A DNA stretch of 6,291 nucleotides from Deltaproteobacteria bacterium. Its GTDB lineage: Bacteria; Desulfobacterota; Desulfuromonadia; Geobacterales; Pseudopelobacteraceae. How positions within the stretch are numbered: position 1 is the stretch's first letter; every line of letters starts with the position of its first letter. Made by a program: the position numbers and the translations under genes. This document shows positions 1 through 6,289 of the stretch, one piece after another. The DNA is taken from assembly GCA_016219145.1 (NCBI GenBank), contig JACRCG010000207.1, positions 1 to 6,291 on the forward strand. The letters are read 5' to 3'. Under the pieces are notes generated by a model. That model did no database searches. It worked only from the letters and a program-made list of their open reading frames with translations, and was not told the origin of the DNA.

Positions 1-95
1 ACTCAGCTGCATTTTCAAGGGAAATCATAGGCAAAATGAGGATGATGCATTCATCGTCCGCAGAATAACAGACAGACATCAAGCAGGAGTCAATC

Positions 96-905
96 ATGGC
101 AATCAAGGACATACTAGTACATCTCGATGTTTCTGCAGCTACTGAAAGCAGGCTGGACCTTGCTATTCTTTATGCCAGGAAACATGGCGCCTGCCTCAGA
201 GGGCTGTATCCGATCACCCATGCTTTTTCCGGCCAGTACGATAGTGACGAACGCTCAACTCTGGAGCGACTGAAAACCATGTTCTGTGAAAAGAGTGCTG
301 CCGCCGGGATTCAGTCGGAATGGCTAAGCCATGATTCCGCAGTCATTGGTGTTTCCATTTCTGATATCGTGACCATGCATGCCTATTATTCAGATCTGGT
401 GATTGTCGGGCAAACGGATCGTAAAAAAATCAACTTGAACGTTCCCGTAGATCTCCCTGAGTACCTCGTGAAGAATTGCGGCCGACCGGTACTTGTTGTT
501 CCGTACGTCGGTTCATTCAATACGGCGGGGGAACGTATCATGGTTGCCTGGAAAGAGAACCGTGAGACGATCAGAAGTCTTAATGATGCCATGCCTTTCA
601 TTGAATTGGCTCAAAGTGTCTCTATTGTCGGCGCCACTGCCGAATTGAACGAATCATTCACCGACAGCCCGATGATCGATCTTTGCAATTATCTCTCACG
701 CCGCGGGATATCTAGCAAGACGAGGCCGATTTTTCTCGGCAACCTTTCGATCGGTGACGCCATTCTCAACAATGCCTGCGAACAGTCCGCCGACTTGCTG
801 ATAATGGGCGCTTCCGTTCCGACCAACCGAAAAGCTTATGCGCTGAGTCCGATAGCCAAGTATGTTCTCGGACACCTTACTGTTCCTATTCTGATGTCCC
901 ATTAG
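96..905 (+). CDS. Universal stress protein, two-domain (UspA superfamily)
   Basis: A 269-residue cytoplasmic protein with two tandem Usp folds, about residues 1-140 and 145-269. The first opens with the typical strand MAIKDILVHLDVS and closes with DLVIVGQTD...RPVLVVPYV. The second closes with ADLLIMGAS...LTVPILMSH, the ending usual in two-domain Usp proteins. The nucleotide-binding signature of ATP-binding Usps (G-X2-G-X9-G-S/T) is not intact in either half: after MGA the second half reads SVPTNRKAYALSPIAKYVLGH. It therefore probably belongs to the non-ATP-binding class, which is an inference. Members act in stress endurance, but the exact role of this one cannot be read from sequence. The ATG is supported by AGGAG at 85-89, six bases upstream. 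No clear sigma-70 promoter is seen in the 95 bases before it. It is monocistronic here, ending at a strong hairpin terminator and facing cysK. Confidence 0.93.
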   Translation: MAIKDILVHLDVSAATESRLDLAILYARKHGACLRGLYPITHAFSGQYDSDERSTLERLKTMFCEKSAAAGIQSEWLSHDSAVIGVSISDIVTMHAYYSDLVIVGQTDRKKINLNVPVDLPEYLVKNCGRPVLVVPYVGSFNTAGERIMVAWKENRETIRSLNDAMPFIELAQSVSIVGATAELNESFTDSPMIDLCNYLSRRGISSKTRPIFLGNLSIGDAILNNACEQSADLLIMGASVPTNRKAYALSPIAKYVLGHLTVPILMSH

Positions 906-975
906 AGTTGTTTTTTAAACAGGCTGGTTTGTTCAGGTAAACAGAAGGAAGGCAGCTGATTTCCGAACTCCACAC

Positions 976-1025
976 AACCAAGGCCGGAGTTGCCATATTC
1001 TGGTGTGACTCCGGCCTTGGTTTTT
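976..1025 (+). terminator. Rho-independent terminator after the universal stress gene
   Basis: A perfect 15-bp inverted repeat, AACCAAGGCCGGAGT at 976-990 and its complement at 1008-1022, encloses a 17-base loop and runs into a T-tract (1021-1025). It lies about 70 bases after the stress gene stop and 34 bases beyond the convergent cysK stop. On the plus strand it is a textbook intrinsic terminator. On the minus strand the stem is the same but no T-run follows, so its use by cysK transcripts is less certain. Confidence 0.9.
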
Positions 1026-1056
1026 CAGTTCCTGCCATAGTGACCGGGATGCGACC

Positions 1057-2010
1057 TCAGATCCCCTCGAACAGCGCCGTAGAGAGATAACGCTCGGCTC
1101 CGTCCGGCAGGATCACAACGATGGTCTTACCGGCAAATTCATCCAGCTGCCCCAGACGTACCGCAGCAGCCACCGCAGCCCCGCACGAAATTCCGACCAG
1201 CAGCCCTTCTTCCTTGGCCAGACGTTTGGCAAATTCGATCGCCTCGGCGCTGTCAACCTGCTCGACGCGGTCAACTACCGAGAGATCAAGCGTATCCGGT
1301 ATAAAACCGGCGCCGATGCCCTGAATCTTGTGCGGAGCCGGCTGAAGCGGAAGTCCGGCCAGTTTCTGGCTTATTACCGGGCTCTCTTTCGGCTCGACCG
1401 CAACCGAGATAATCTTCTTACCTTTGGTGTTCTTGATGTAGCGGGAGATGCCGGTGATGGTGCCGCCGGTTCCAACGCCTGAAACAAGAACATCAATTGC
1501 TCCGTCGGTATCATTCCAGATCTCGGGGCCGGTAGTTTTTTCGTGTATCTCCGGGTTGGCCGGATTCTTGAACTGCTGCGGCAGGAAGTACTTTTCCGGC
1601 TCGGCGGCAGCCATCTCTTCAGCCCGGTTGATAGCGCCCTTCATCCCTTCGGCGCCGGGAGTCAGGATCAGGTTGGCCCCCAACGCGGCCAGCACCCGGC
1701 GACGCTCGATACTCATCGTTTCCGGCATGGTCAGGGTCAGTTTGTAACCACGGGCGGCGGCCACGTAGGCCAGTGCGATGCCGGTGTTGCCGGAGGTCGG
1801 CTCGATGATTTCGACACCCGGCTTCAAAACTCCGCGCTTCTCTGCATCCCAGATCATATTGGCGCCGATGCGGCATTTGACGGAATAGGCCGGGTTGCGT
1901 CCTTCAACTTTTGCCAGAATGGTGGCTTTTGAGTTGCCGACGATGTTGTTTAATTTAACCAGCGGGGTGTTGCCGATCGACTGCGAGTTGTCTGCGTAGA
2001 TTTTACTCAT
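1057..2010 (-). CDS. cysK: Cysteine synthase A (O-acetylserine sulfhydrylase)
   Basis: A PLP-dependent fold-type II enzyme that makes L-cysteine and acetate from O-acetylserine and sulfide in the cytoplasm. Visible landmarks are: the early substrate-side motif GNTPLVKLNN (13-22); the Schiff-base lysine K45 in AYSVKCRIGANMIWDAEKRG; the substrate loop PTSGNTG (71-77); the PLP phosphate-binding loop GTGGT (180-184); KIQGIGAGFIP (228-238), which is highly conserved in CysK; and GISCG (273-277), whose serine contacts the pyridine nitrogen. Much of the sequence follows the E. coli CysK type rather than CysM. At 317 residues it is close to the usual length of about 310-323, with a short C-terminal end. 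The start is supported by AAAGGAG (2018-2024, minus strand) seven bases upstream. It is the second gene after an Rrf2 regulator, 59 bases apart without a terminator, so co-transcription is likely. Confidence 0.97.
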   Translation of the reverse strand: MSKIYADNSQSIGNTPLVKLNNIVGNSKATILAKVEGRNPAYSVKCRIGANMIWDAEKRGVLKPGVEIIEPTSGNTGIALAYVAAARGYKLTLTMPETMSIERRRVLAALGANLILTPGAEGMKGAINRAEEMAAAEPEKYFLPQQFKNPANPEIHEKTTGPEIWNDTDGAIDVLVSGVGTGGTITGISRYIKNTKGKKIISVAVEPKESPVISQKLAGLPLQPAPHKIQGIGAGFIPDTLDLSVVDRVEQVDSAEAIEFAKRLAKEEGLLVGISCGAAVAAAVRLGQLDEFAGKTIVVILPDGAERYLSTALFEGI

Positions 2011-2036
2011 GATGGTTCTCCTTTCGTTGTTAACAT

Positions 2037-2051
2037 CTATGGAATTTATAG
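2037..2051. promoter_or_regulatory. Small dyad between the regulator and cysK
   Basis: CTAT-N7-ATAG sits about 27 bases upstream of the cysK start in the 59-base gap after the Rrf2 gene. A related CTAT-N4-ATAG (2537-2548) overlaps the proposed -10 box of the regulator gene. The half-sites agree but the spacing differs. It could be a shared operator, or simple AT-rich coincidence. Confidence 0.2.
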
Positions 2052-2069
2052 GTCAGTTGAGCAAAAAAA

Positions 2070-2531
2070 TCAGATACTGAAGTCTACAATCTTTGCCTGC
2101 GTCTGCCGGGCATTTTCTGATCGTTCAATCATGTCGGCCAACGTGGTTGACTCAAGCACGGTGCTGACGGCCTGCATGACATCCGACATCACCAGCCGGA
2201 TGCCGCAGCTGGTGTGGTCGCCGCACTCATCACAGCCGGGTGAGGCGGCCTCGTTCAAACATTGCACCGGGGCATATCCACCTTCCAGCACTTTTATGAT
2301 ACTGCCGATGGTGATCTGGCGAGGTTCTCTGGCAAGGTAATAACCGCCCCCCTTGCCTATTTTACTGTGAAGCAGCCCGGCGTTCTTGAGCGCCAGCAAA
2401 ATAGCTTCAAGAAACTTGCGCGGTATGCTTTCTACGCTGGCCAGTTCGGAAATCAGGATCGGTTCGTCAGTCGGCTGCGCTGCCAGATGAATCAGGGCCT
2501 TGAGGGCATATTTGGTTTTCTTTGATAACAT
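2070..2531 (-). CDS. Rrf2-family transcriptional regulator (IscR/CymR-like)
   Basis: A 153-residue dimeric winged-helix regulator. The N-terminus MLSKKTKYALKALIHLA is the conserved first helix of the family. The recognition region follows (about 34-62, ESIPRKFLEAILLALKNAG), then the wing GKGGGYYLA (60-68). The effector region carries four cysteines, C91, C100, C103 and C109, spaced C-X8-C-X2-C-X5-C. Three-cysteine clusters in this position bind an iron-sulfur cluster in IscR and NsrR. CymR proteins, which lack a cluster, repress cysteine genes together with CysK. Four cysteines suggest metal or cluster sensing here, but the ligands are not provable by eye. Being first in an operon with cysK, it probably senses cysteine, sulfide or Fe-S status and controls the operon. 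The start matches the family N-terminus, although there is only a weak Shine-Dalgarno, so the mRNA may have a very short leader. Confidence 0.92.
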   Translation of the reverse strand: MLSKKTKYALKALIHLAAQPTDEPILISELASVESIPRKFLEAILLALKNAGLLHSKIGKGGGYYLAREPRQITIGSIIKVLEGGYAPVQCLNEAASPGCDECGDHTSCGIRLVMSDVMQAVSTVLESTTLADMIERSENARQTQAKIVDFSI

Positions 2532-2541
2532 GTCTACTATT

Positions 2542-2568
2542 TCTATAGATAAAAAACCAAGCTGTCAA
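2542..2568 (-). promoter_or_regulatory. Probable promoter of the Rrf2-cysK operon
   Basis: On the minus strand a perfect TTGACA (-35, 2563-2568) is followed after 15 bases by TATAGA (-10, 2542-2547). An alternative -10, TAGAAA, is at 17-base spacing (2540-2545). Both place the transcript start within a few bases of the ATG at 2531, implying a very short or absent leader, in line with the weak Shine-Dalgarno. The -35 box is half of a perfect dyad, which suggests repression at this site. Confidence 0.5.
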
Positions 2569-2582
2569 GATTTTTTTGACAG
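2562..2582. promoter_or_regulatory. Candidate operator, 7-7-7 dyad
   Basis: A perfect inverted repeat, CTGTCAA (2562-2568) and TTGACAG (2576-2582), is separated by a 7-base A/T-rich spacer. The centre-to-centre spacing of 14 bases and the position over the -35 element of the regulator promoter suit binding by a dimeric repressor. The Rrf2 protein encoded next to it is the obvious candidate (autoregulation), but another regulator cannot be excluded. The two TTGACA halves could also serve as divergent -35 boxes. Confidence 0.45.
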
Positions 2583-2621
2583 AGATTATTTGAAACAGTT
2601 TTTTTGTATTTGTTTTTCAAA

Positions 2622-2627
2622 TATAAT
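2622..2627 (+). promoter_or_regulatory. Possible -10 box for the LEPR-XLL gene
   Basis: A consensus TATAAT lies 148 bases before the ATG of the large gene. No good -35 exists at 16-18 bases (the region there is a T-run), so this is only a tentative promoter. It would give a leader of about 140 bases. Confidence 0.3.
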
Positions 2628-2647
2628 CGCGAGTATGATGGTGAGAT

Positions 2648-2726
2648 AAAGCACACATGTCGGCAAATTACGGTTGCAGCTTCAAGCGGTATTAAATCTG
2701 GATTGTCCTTTGCAGGCCGATGCTTT
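2648..2726 (+). promoter_or_regulatory. Possible structured leader upstream of the large surface protein gene
   Basis: Within the leader, AAAGC (2648-2652) and TCGGC (2660-2664) are complementary, in nested order, to GCCGA (2716-2720) and GCTTT (2722-2726). Together they could form a long-range two-part stem enclosing about 50 bases. I compared it by eye with the cyclic-di-GMP riboswitch pattern and do not find the conserved core. It is best treated as an unassigned, possibly chance, structure. Confidence 0.15.
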
Positions 2727-2775
2727 GTTCCAAAAAAATACAGTCAATTTTTAACTGAGTACAAGTGAGGCCAAT

Positions 2776-5700
2776 ATGCCCAAGAAGAAATCAGTTAACT
2801 CCACGACCTCTGTCATGAACGGCGGCTCTAACCCGTTTCGTCCGGCCCGCCGGGCCATGGCATTGGAACCGCGCCTGTTGTTTGACGGCGCTGCCGCGAT
2901 CCTGGCAGACGCTTTTCATCCCCAGGATGCATTCCATCCCACCGATACTCATGAAATAACCAGAGCGATTGCGACCGACACTATCAGTGAAAAAACGGCA
3001 GCCTTCGCCGTTTCGCCTCTTATTGTTGCCGAAAGCCAGGTTCGCGAGGTCGTCTTCATCGATCCGGCCGTCAAGGATTGGCAGCAGCTGGCAGCCGGGA
3101 TAAAGCCTGGCGTTGAGGTGATTTTTCTGGACGCTTCACGTGACGGTGTCAGCCAGGTTGCCGATGCGCTTGCCGGCAGATCCGATGTGACGGCTGTTCA
3201 TATCATTTCGCACGGGGATGCCGGAGCTGTGAAACTGGGCAATTCCACGCTTTCGTCCGCCTCACTGTCCGGTTACGCCTCCGATCTGGCGCGCATAGGT
3301 TCAGGTCTGACGGCAGATGGCGATATTCTCCTCTATGGCTGCGATGTGGCGCAAGGGGAGGGGGGCAAAGCCTTTGTTTCAGCCCTTGCAACCGCAACCG
3401 GAGCAGACGTGGCTGCGTCTGACGACCTGACCGGTGCGGCGGCTCTGGGCGGGGACTGGAATTTAGAGTACAAAGCAGGCAGCATCGAAACCGTTCTGGC
3501 TTTGTCTGCCAGCGGACAGGCAAAATATGACGGCCTGCTAGGCATACCGACCATAACTAACATTTTGCGTCAGAACCCGACTTTTGACACCACCAATGCG
3601 GATGCGGTCACCTTCCGGGTTACCTTCAGCGAAGCGGTCCAGAATGTGGACGGCACCGACTTCACACTGGCTCCCGGTTCAGTCAGCGGCGCCACTATCC
3701 AGATCGTCACCCCGGTTGTCAACAGCAACGGCACACAATATGACGTGCAGGTCGGGGGATTGGCCGGCACCAGCGGACCACTGAATCTGGATGTATCCAA
3801 CCAGCAGAACATAACCAGTATTTCAACCGGCAGTGCTATCAGTTATTCCAACCCGGCCGGAGGCAATCCGGTTTCTGACCAGTCCTATACTGTCGATCAC
3901 TTCGTTACCACGCCGATCATCACCGGCCTGTTGAACGCCGCCAACGCCAACGGCGATTCCGGCGCATCGGCTTCCGATTTCATCACCAATGTGAAGAATC
4001 TTAAAATCACCGGCACTACCGACGCCGGCAACACGGTGCAGGTATTCAGGAACGGCACTTCAATAGGGTTGATAACCGCCGACGGCGTTGGCGACTGGAT
4101 ACTTGATTATATCGGTACTACCCTGGCCGACGGAACCTACTCGATAACTGCAACTGCCGTCGATGTTGCCGGCAACACCGCCAATTCCGCTCCGGTCGCA
4201 CTGGTGATTGACACGGCAGCACCGGTCATTAGCAGCGGAACGGCCAGCGATATAATCGTAACCTTGAACTATACGGATGATTCACAGCTTGACGCGATCA
4301 ACAAGGGCGGGAGTTTCACGGTCAAGGACAACGGTGTTGCGGTAGTGGGTGGAGTCACCAATGTTTCCGTCGATGCCGCCACCAACACAGTCATGCTGAC
4401 TTTGGCCAATCCGGTTCTGGCAAATCCTGGCCACCCTGTAACGGTCAGTTATAGCGACCCGACCGGCGGGAATGACGCCAATGCCATACAGGACAAGGCT
4501 GGTAACGATTCCGTCAGTGTCACTGATTTCAGCGTGACCAATAACACCACCACCATTATCGCGCCGGTCATCGGCAATGTGTCCGGATCGACCTGGTATA
4601 ACCGCGGTGACGCCGCAGTAGCGTTATTCAGTACAACACCGGCACCGCTTATAACAGATGCCAACGACACCTATATGGAAGGCGCGGTCGTAACCATAAC
4701 CAATAAGGACGCGACTGATGTGTTAAGCATCTTCGGCAGCCTGCCCAGCGGTATTACTGCCTCTGCCTACAATCCGGCGACAGGTGTTCTGACGCTTACC
4801 GGTCACGCCACTATCGGCGATTATCAGACTGCTCTTACTCAAGTTCGCTACATGAGTACCAGAGTCGCTGATCAGAATAGTGCCGTTATGGCAATCAGCT
4901 CGATTACCACCGACTCCGGCACACCACTTGACTTCATTACGACCGACCAAACCCTGAGTCTGACAGGTATTGCAGGCGCCAACCAGACTGTTACCGTCAA
5001 GCTTGACGGCACCACTCTCGGCACTACCACAGCGAGCGCAGCAGGTGCATGGACTTACAACTACACCGGCACTACGCTTGCCAACGGCAGGTACACTTTC
5101 ACCGCTTCCGATGCCACAAACACAGCCATTAGAAACGTCATAGTTGATACAACTGGACTGATAAGCAATTCCGATCGAGCACTTGCGATCACTCTTACGG
5201 TCAATGATGGGCAGACAAATTCGGCAGCTGCAAACCGGACCATGAATGTACTAGGACCGGAGTTTTTCATGGGCCAGACGACAACATCTTTTTTAGTGGG
5301 GCAGACCGGTGGTGCCACGTCGATGGAATTGACCGGGGTCAATCTGGTTATGAATACCACCGCAACCTTGCCAGGTTTTGCAGATTTTACGGCGAGTACG
5401 AATATTAATGCCATGGGTTTCAGTCCGGTTGACGGTCACCTCTATGCCTGGGATCGCAATGCAACCGCAGGCTCACCAGCCGGTGCTCTTCGTGTGATAA
5501 GAATAAACGCTGACGGCACTACCACATACCTGCCGCCTGCGCTTGGAGCAGCATCAGGCAACATACCCGCCTCAACGGCAGGATTTTTTTCGGCAGATGT
5601 GGGGCCGGACGGCGTCATTTATTATCAATCGGGTACATCGATATTCAGGTTTGATGTAAATCCCGGATCTGCAACGTATCTTCAGTGGATTCAAAAACTG

Positions 5701-6210
5701 ACCCTGTCTGCCTCGCTGGGGGCGGCAGACATGGCATTCCATCCAGTAGACGGGAAGATTTATGCTGTAGCGGCGAACCTCTACCGAATGAATCTTGCAA
5801 CCGCAACGGCCGGTAACGGTTATACGGTTACTTTGGAAGACCTGGGCGCCATAGCCGCTGGCGGAGGCGGCTGGGGACAGTATTTTGATACCAACGGTTT
5901 CATGTATGTCACAAATGGCGGTGGGCCACCCAGTACGATCTATCGAATAGATTTGACCAATACCGCAGCCCCAACAAAAACAGTAATTAATCTGACCGCT
6001 GGGACTCTGCCGACAACAGGCGATGGCGGACGTATCGTAACTATCAACCTCGACTTTGGTGATGCGCCGAACGCCTATTTTACAGATCTTGCTACTAATG
6101 GCCCCCGTCACAGTCTGTTGAACAACACCACCCATATCGGAGTCGCTCCTGACTCAAAATCTGCCGATTGCAAGATCATGCCGGTTCGAGTCCGGCCTCC
6201 GCTACCATAG
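2776..6210 (+). CDS. LEPR-XLL/DUF4347 multidomain surface (adhesin-type) protein, 3'-truncated at a tRNA fragment
   Basis: The frame encodes 1144 residues. The basic, polar N-terminus has no classical signal peptide and carries MALEPRLLFDGAAA (28-41), the LEPR-XLL motif of very large exported proteins. Residues about 92-256 are a DUF4347 domain, with VHIISHG (H146) and ILLYGC (C189). Next come Ig-like modules at about 257-375 (VTFSEAVQNVDGTDFTL), 378-480 and 481-590 (SWM/SwmB-like). A cadherin-like module (595-827) is interrupted by another Ig module (about 697-796). Residues about 828-1090 resemble the DUF6923 propeller (NINAMGFSPVDGHLYAWD, later MAFHPVDGKIYAV). At 1092 a GEVED-like domain begins (LDFGDAPNAY...GPRHSL). 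Residues 1126-1144 are translated tRNA, ending VRVRPPLP. The real protein was probably much longer and exported by a type I system through a C-terminal signal, which is absent here, so this copy is likely non-functional or unexported. GTGAGG (2765-2770) is a fair ribosome site five bases before the ATG. Confidence 0.88.
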   Translation: MPKKKSVNSTTSVMNGGSNPFRPARRAMALEPRLLFDGAAAILADAFHPQDAFHPTDTHEITRAIATDTISEKTAAFAVSPLIVAESQVREVVFIDPAVKDWQQLAAGIKPGVEVIFLDASRDGVSQVADALAGRSDVTAVHIISHGDAGAVKLGNSTLSSASLSGYASDLARIGSGLTADGDILLYGCDVAQGEGGKAFVSALATATGADVAASDDLTGAAALGGDWNLEYKAGSIETVLALSASGQAKYDGLLGIPTITNILRQNPTFDTTNADAVTFRVTFSEAVQNVDGTDFTLAPGSVSGATIQIVTPVVNSNGTQYDVQVGGLAGTSGPLNLDVSNQQNITSISTGSAISYSNPAGGNPVSDQSYTVDHFVTTPIITGLLNAANANGDSGASASDFITNVKNLKITGTTDAGNTVQVFRNGTSIGLITADGVGDWILDYIGTTLADGTYSITATAVDVAGNTANSAPVALVIDTAAPVISSGTASDIIVTLNYTDDSQLDAINKGGSFTVKDNGVAVVGGVTNVSVDAATNTVMLTLANPVLANPGHPVTVSYSDPTGGNDANAIQDKAGNDSVSVTDFSVTNNTTTIIAPVIGNVSGSTWYNRGDAAVALFSTTPAPLITDANDTYMEGAVVTITNKDATDVLSIFGSLPSGITASAYNPATGVLTLTGHATIGDYQTALTQVRYMSTRVADQNSAVMAISSITTDSGTPLDFITTDQTLSLTGIAGANQTVTVKLDGTTLGTTTASAAGAWTYNYTGTTLANGRYTFTASDATNTAIRNVIVDTTGLISNSDRALAITLTVNDGQTNSAAANRTMNVLGPEFFMGQTTTSFLVGQTGGATSMELTGVNLVMNTTATLPGFADFTASTNINAMGFSPVDGHLYAWDRNATAGSPAGALRVIRINADGTTTYLPPALGAASGNIPASTAGFFSADVGPDGVIYYQSGTSIFRFDVNPGSATYLQWIQKLTLSASLGAADMAFHPVDGKIYAVAANLYRMNLATATAGNGYTVTLEDLGAIAAGGGGWGQYFDTNGFMYVTNGGGPPSTIYRIDLTNTAAPTKTVINLTAGTLPTTGDGGRIVTINLDFGDAPNAYFTDLATNGPRHSLLNNTTHIGVAPDSKSADCKIMPVRVRPPLP
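3907..4215 (+). repeat. Bacterial Ig-like module, copy A (protein-level repeat)
   Basis: Residues about 378-480 of the large protein. The core reads LKITGTTDAGNTVQVFRNG, then GTTLADGTYSITATAVDVAGNT and ends VIDT. This is the tandem Ig-like unit common in Bap-like adhesins. A second, diverged copy lies at 4864-5163 and shares the GTTLA(D/N)G-Y pattern and the VxDT ending, pointing to module duplication. Confidence 0.6.
4864..5163 (+). repeat. Bacterial Ig-like module, copy B, inserted into a cadherin-like module
   Basis: Residues about 697-796, with the core ISSITTDSGTPLDFITTDQ, SLTGIAGANQTVTVKLDG and YTGTTLANGRYTFTAS, ending IVDTTG. It is roughly one full Ig unit. The residues before it (GVLTLTGHATIGDYQTAL, then VRYMSTR) and after it (SNSDRALAITLTVNDGQTN, NRTMNVL) read as the two halves of a single cadherin-like repeat, so the Ig unit appears nested within it. 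The boundaries are by eye and good to a few residues. Confidence 0.55.
6143..6207. other. Putative attachment-site junction (attL/attR)
   Basis: Protein-coding sequence changes to tRNA sequence at about 6151. The first 13 bases of the tRNA part (GACTCAAAATCTG) also translate acceptably in the protein frame as DSKS, so a short stretch of similarity between gene and tRNA could have served as crossover core. Either an element carrying a tRNA 3' end recombined into the gene, or this is the distal end of an island whose intact tRNA lies elsewhere. The integrase gene is not in the window. Confidence 0.55.
6151..6207 (+). tRNA. 3' fragment of tRNA-Leu(CAA), anticodon loop to CCA (not a complete gene)
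   Basis: The segment shows the anticodon loop CTCAAAA (6153-6159; anticodon CAA at 6155-6157) and the 3' anticodon stem TCTGC. A 15-base variable arm follows with a GAT/ATC stem, typical of class II tRNAs. The T-arm is perfect: GCCGG (6180-6184), loop TTCGAGT and CCGGC (6192-6196). The 3' acceptor strand is CTCCGCT (6197-6203), with discriminator A6204 and encoded CCA 6205-6207. Discriminator A, the long variable arm and the CAA loop together give leucine. The 5' half (5' acceptor strand, D-arm and matching 5' anticodon stem) is absent: upstream is coding sequence of the large protein. Such anticodon-to-CCA fragments are the usual attachment-site duplicate of tRNA-targeting integrases. Confidence 0.85.
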
Positions 6211-6216
6211 ATAAAT

Positions 6217-6252
6217 AAAGGGCTCACACGTTTTTAGCGGTGAGCCCTTTTC
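6217..6252 (+). terminator. Rho-independent terminator after the tRNA fragment
   Basis: An 11-bp inverted repeat, AAAGGGCTCAC (6217-6227) with GTGAGCCCTTT (6240-6250), has a 12-base loop and ends in TTTT. It lies ten bases past CCA, where a tRNA gene terminator is expected, which suggests that it travelled with, or originally belonged to, the tRNA-Leu locus. It would now also terminate the truncated large gene. Confidence 0.85.
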
Positions 6253-6261
6253 TATTTCAAA

Positions 6262-6289
6262 ACTTGAATCTTGAACCAAACTTGAACCA
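6262..6289. repeat. Short direct repeats CTTGAA(CCA)
   Basis: CTTGAA occurs at 6263-6268, and CTTGAACCA at 6270-6278 and again at 6281-6289, the last two 11 bases apart, right at the window edge. Closely spaced direct repeats beside a tRNA-derived core resemble arm-type integrase binding sites, but only the edge of the array is visible. Confidence 0.4.

Noticed and set aside
45..59. Dyad GATGA-TGCAT-TCATC upstream of the stress gene
   Set aside because: It is only a 5-bp arm pair with no recognised regulator consensus and no clear promoter nearby, so it is too weak to call.
1543..1932. Plus-strand open frame opposite cysK
   Set aside because: It is an antisense shadow of strongly conserved cysK codons, with no recognisable protein motif.
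2641..2775. Cyclic-di-GMP or other known riboswitch before the surface protein gene
   Set aside because: The leader has some self-complementarity, but the conserved core of the cyclic-di-GMP class was not found and no other known class was recognised.
5572..6135. 187-residue minus-strand open frame
   Set aside because: It lies wholly opposite the recognisable propeller-like and GEVED-like coding region, its sequence resembles no known family, and it has no ribosome site that I could identify.
6151..6163. Selenocysteine tRNA reading of the loop (anticodon TCA)
   Set aside because: With the loop set to ACTCAAA the stem and position 33 fit poorly. CTCAAAA gives T33 and the normal class II leucine layout, and the short variable arm does not look like tRNA-Sec.
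6136..6207. A complete tRNA using CGGAG (6138-6142) as the 5' acceptor strand pairing with CTCCG (6197-6201)
   Set aside because: Only about 10 bases would lie between the acceptor strand and the anticodon loop, so there is no room for a D-arm, and the 5' anticodon stem does not pair properly. The match is best read as chance.
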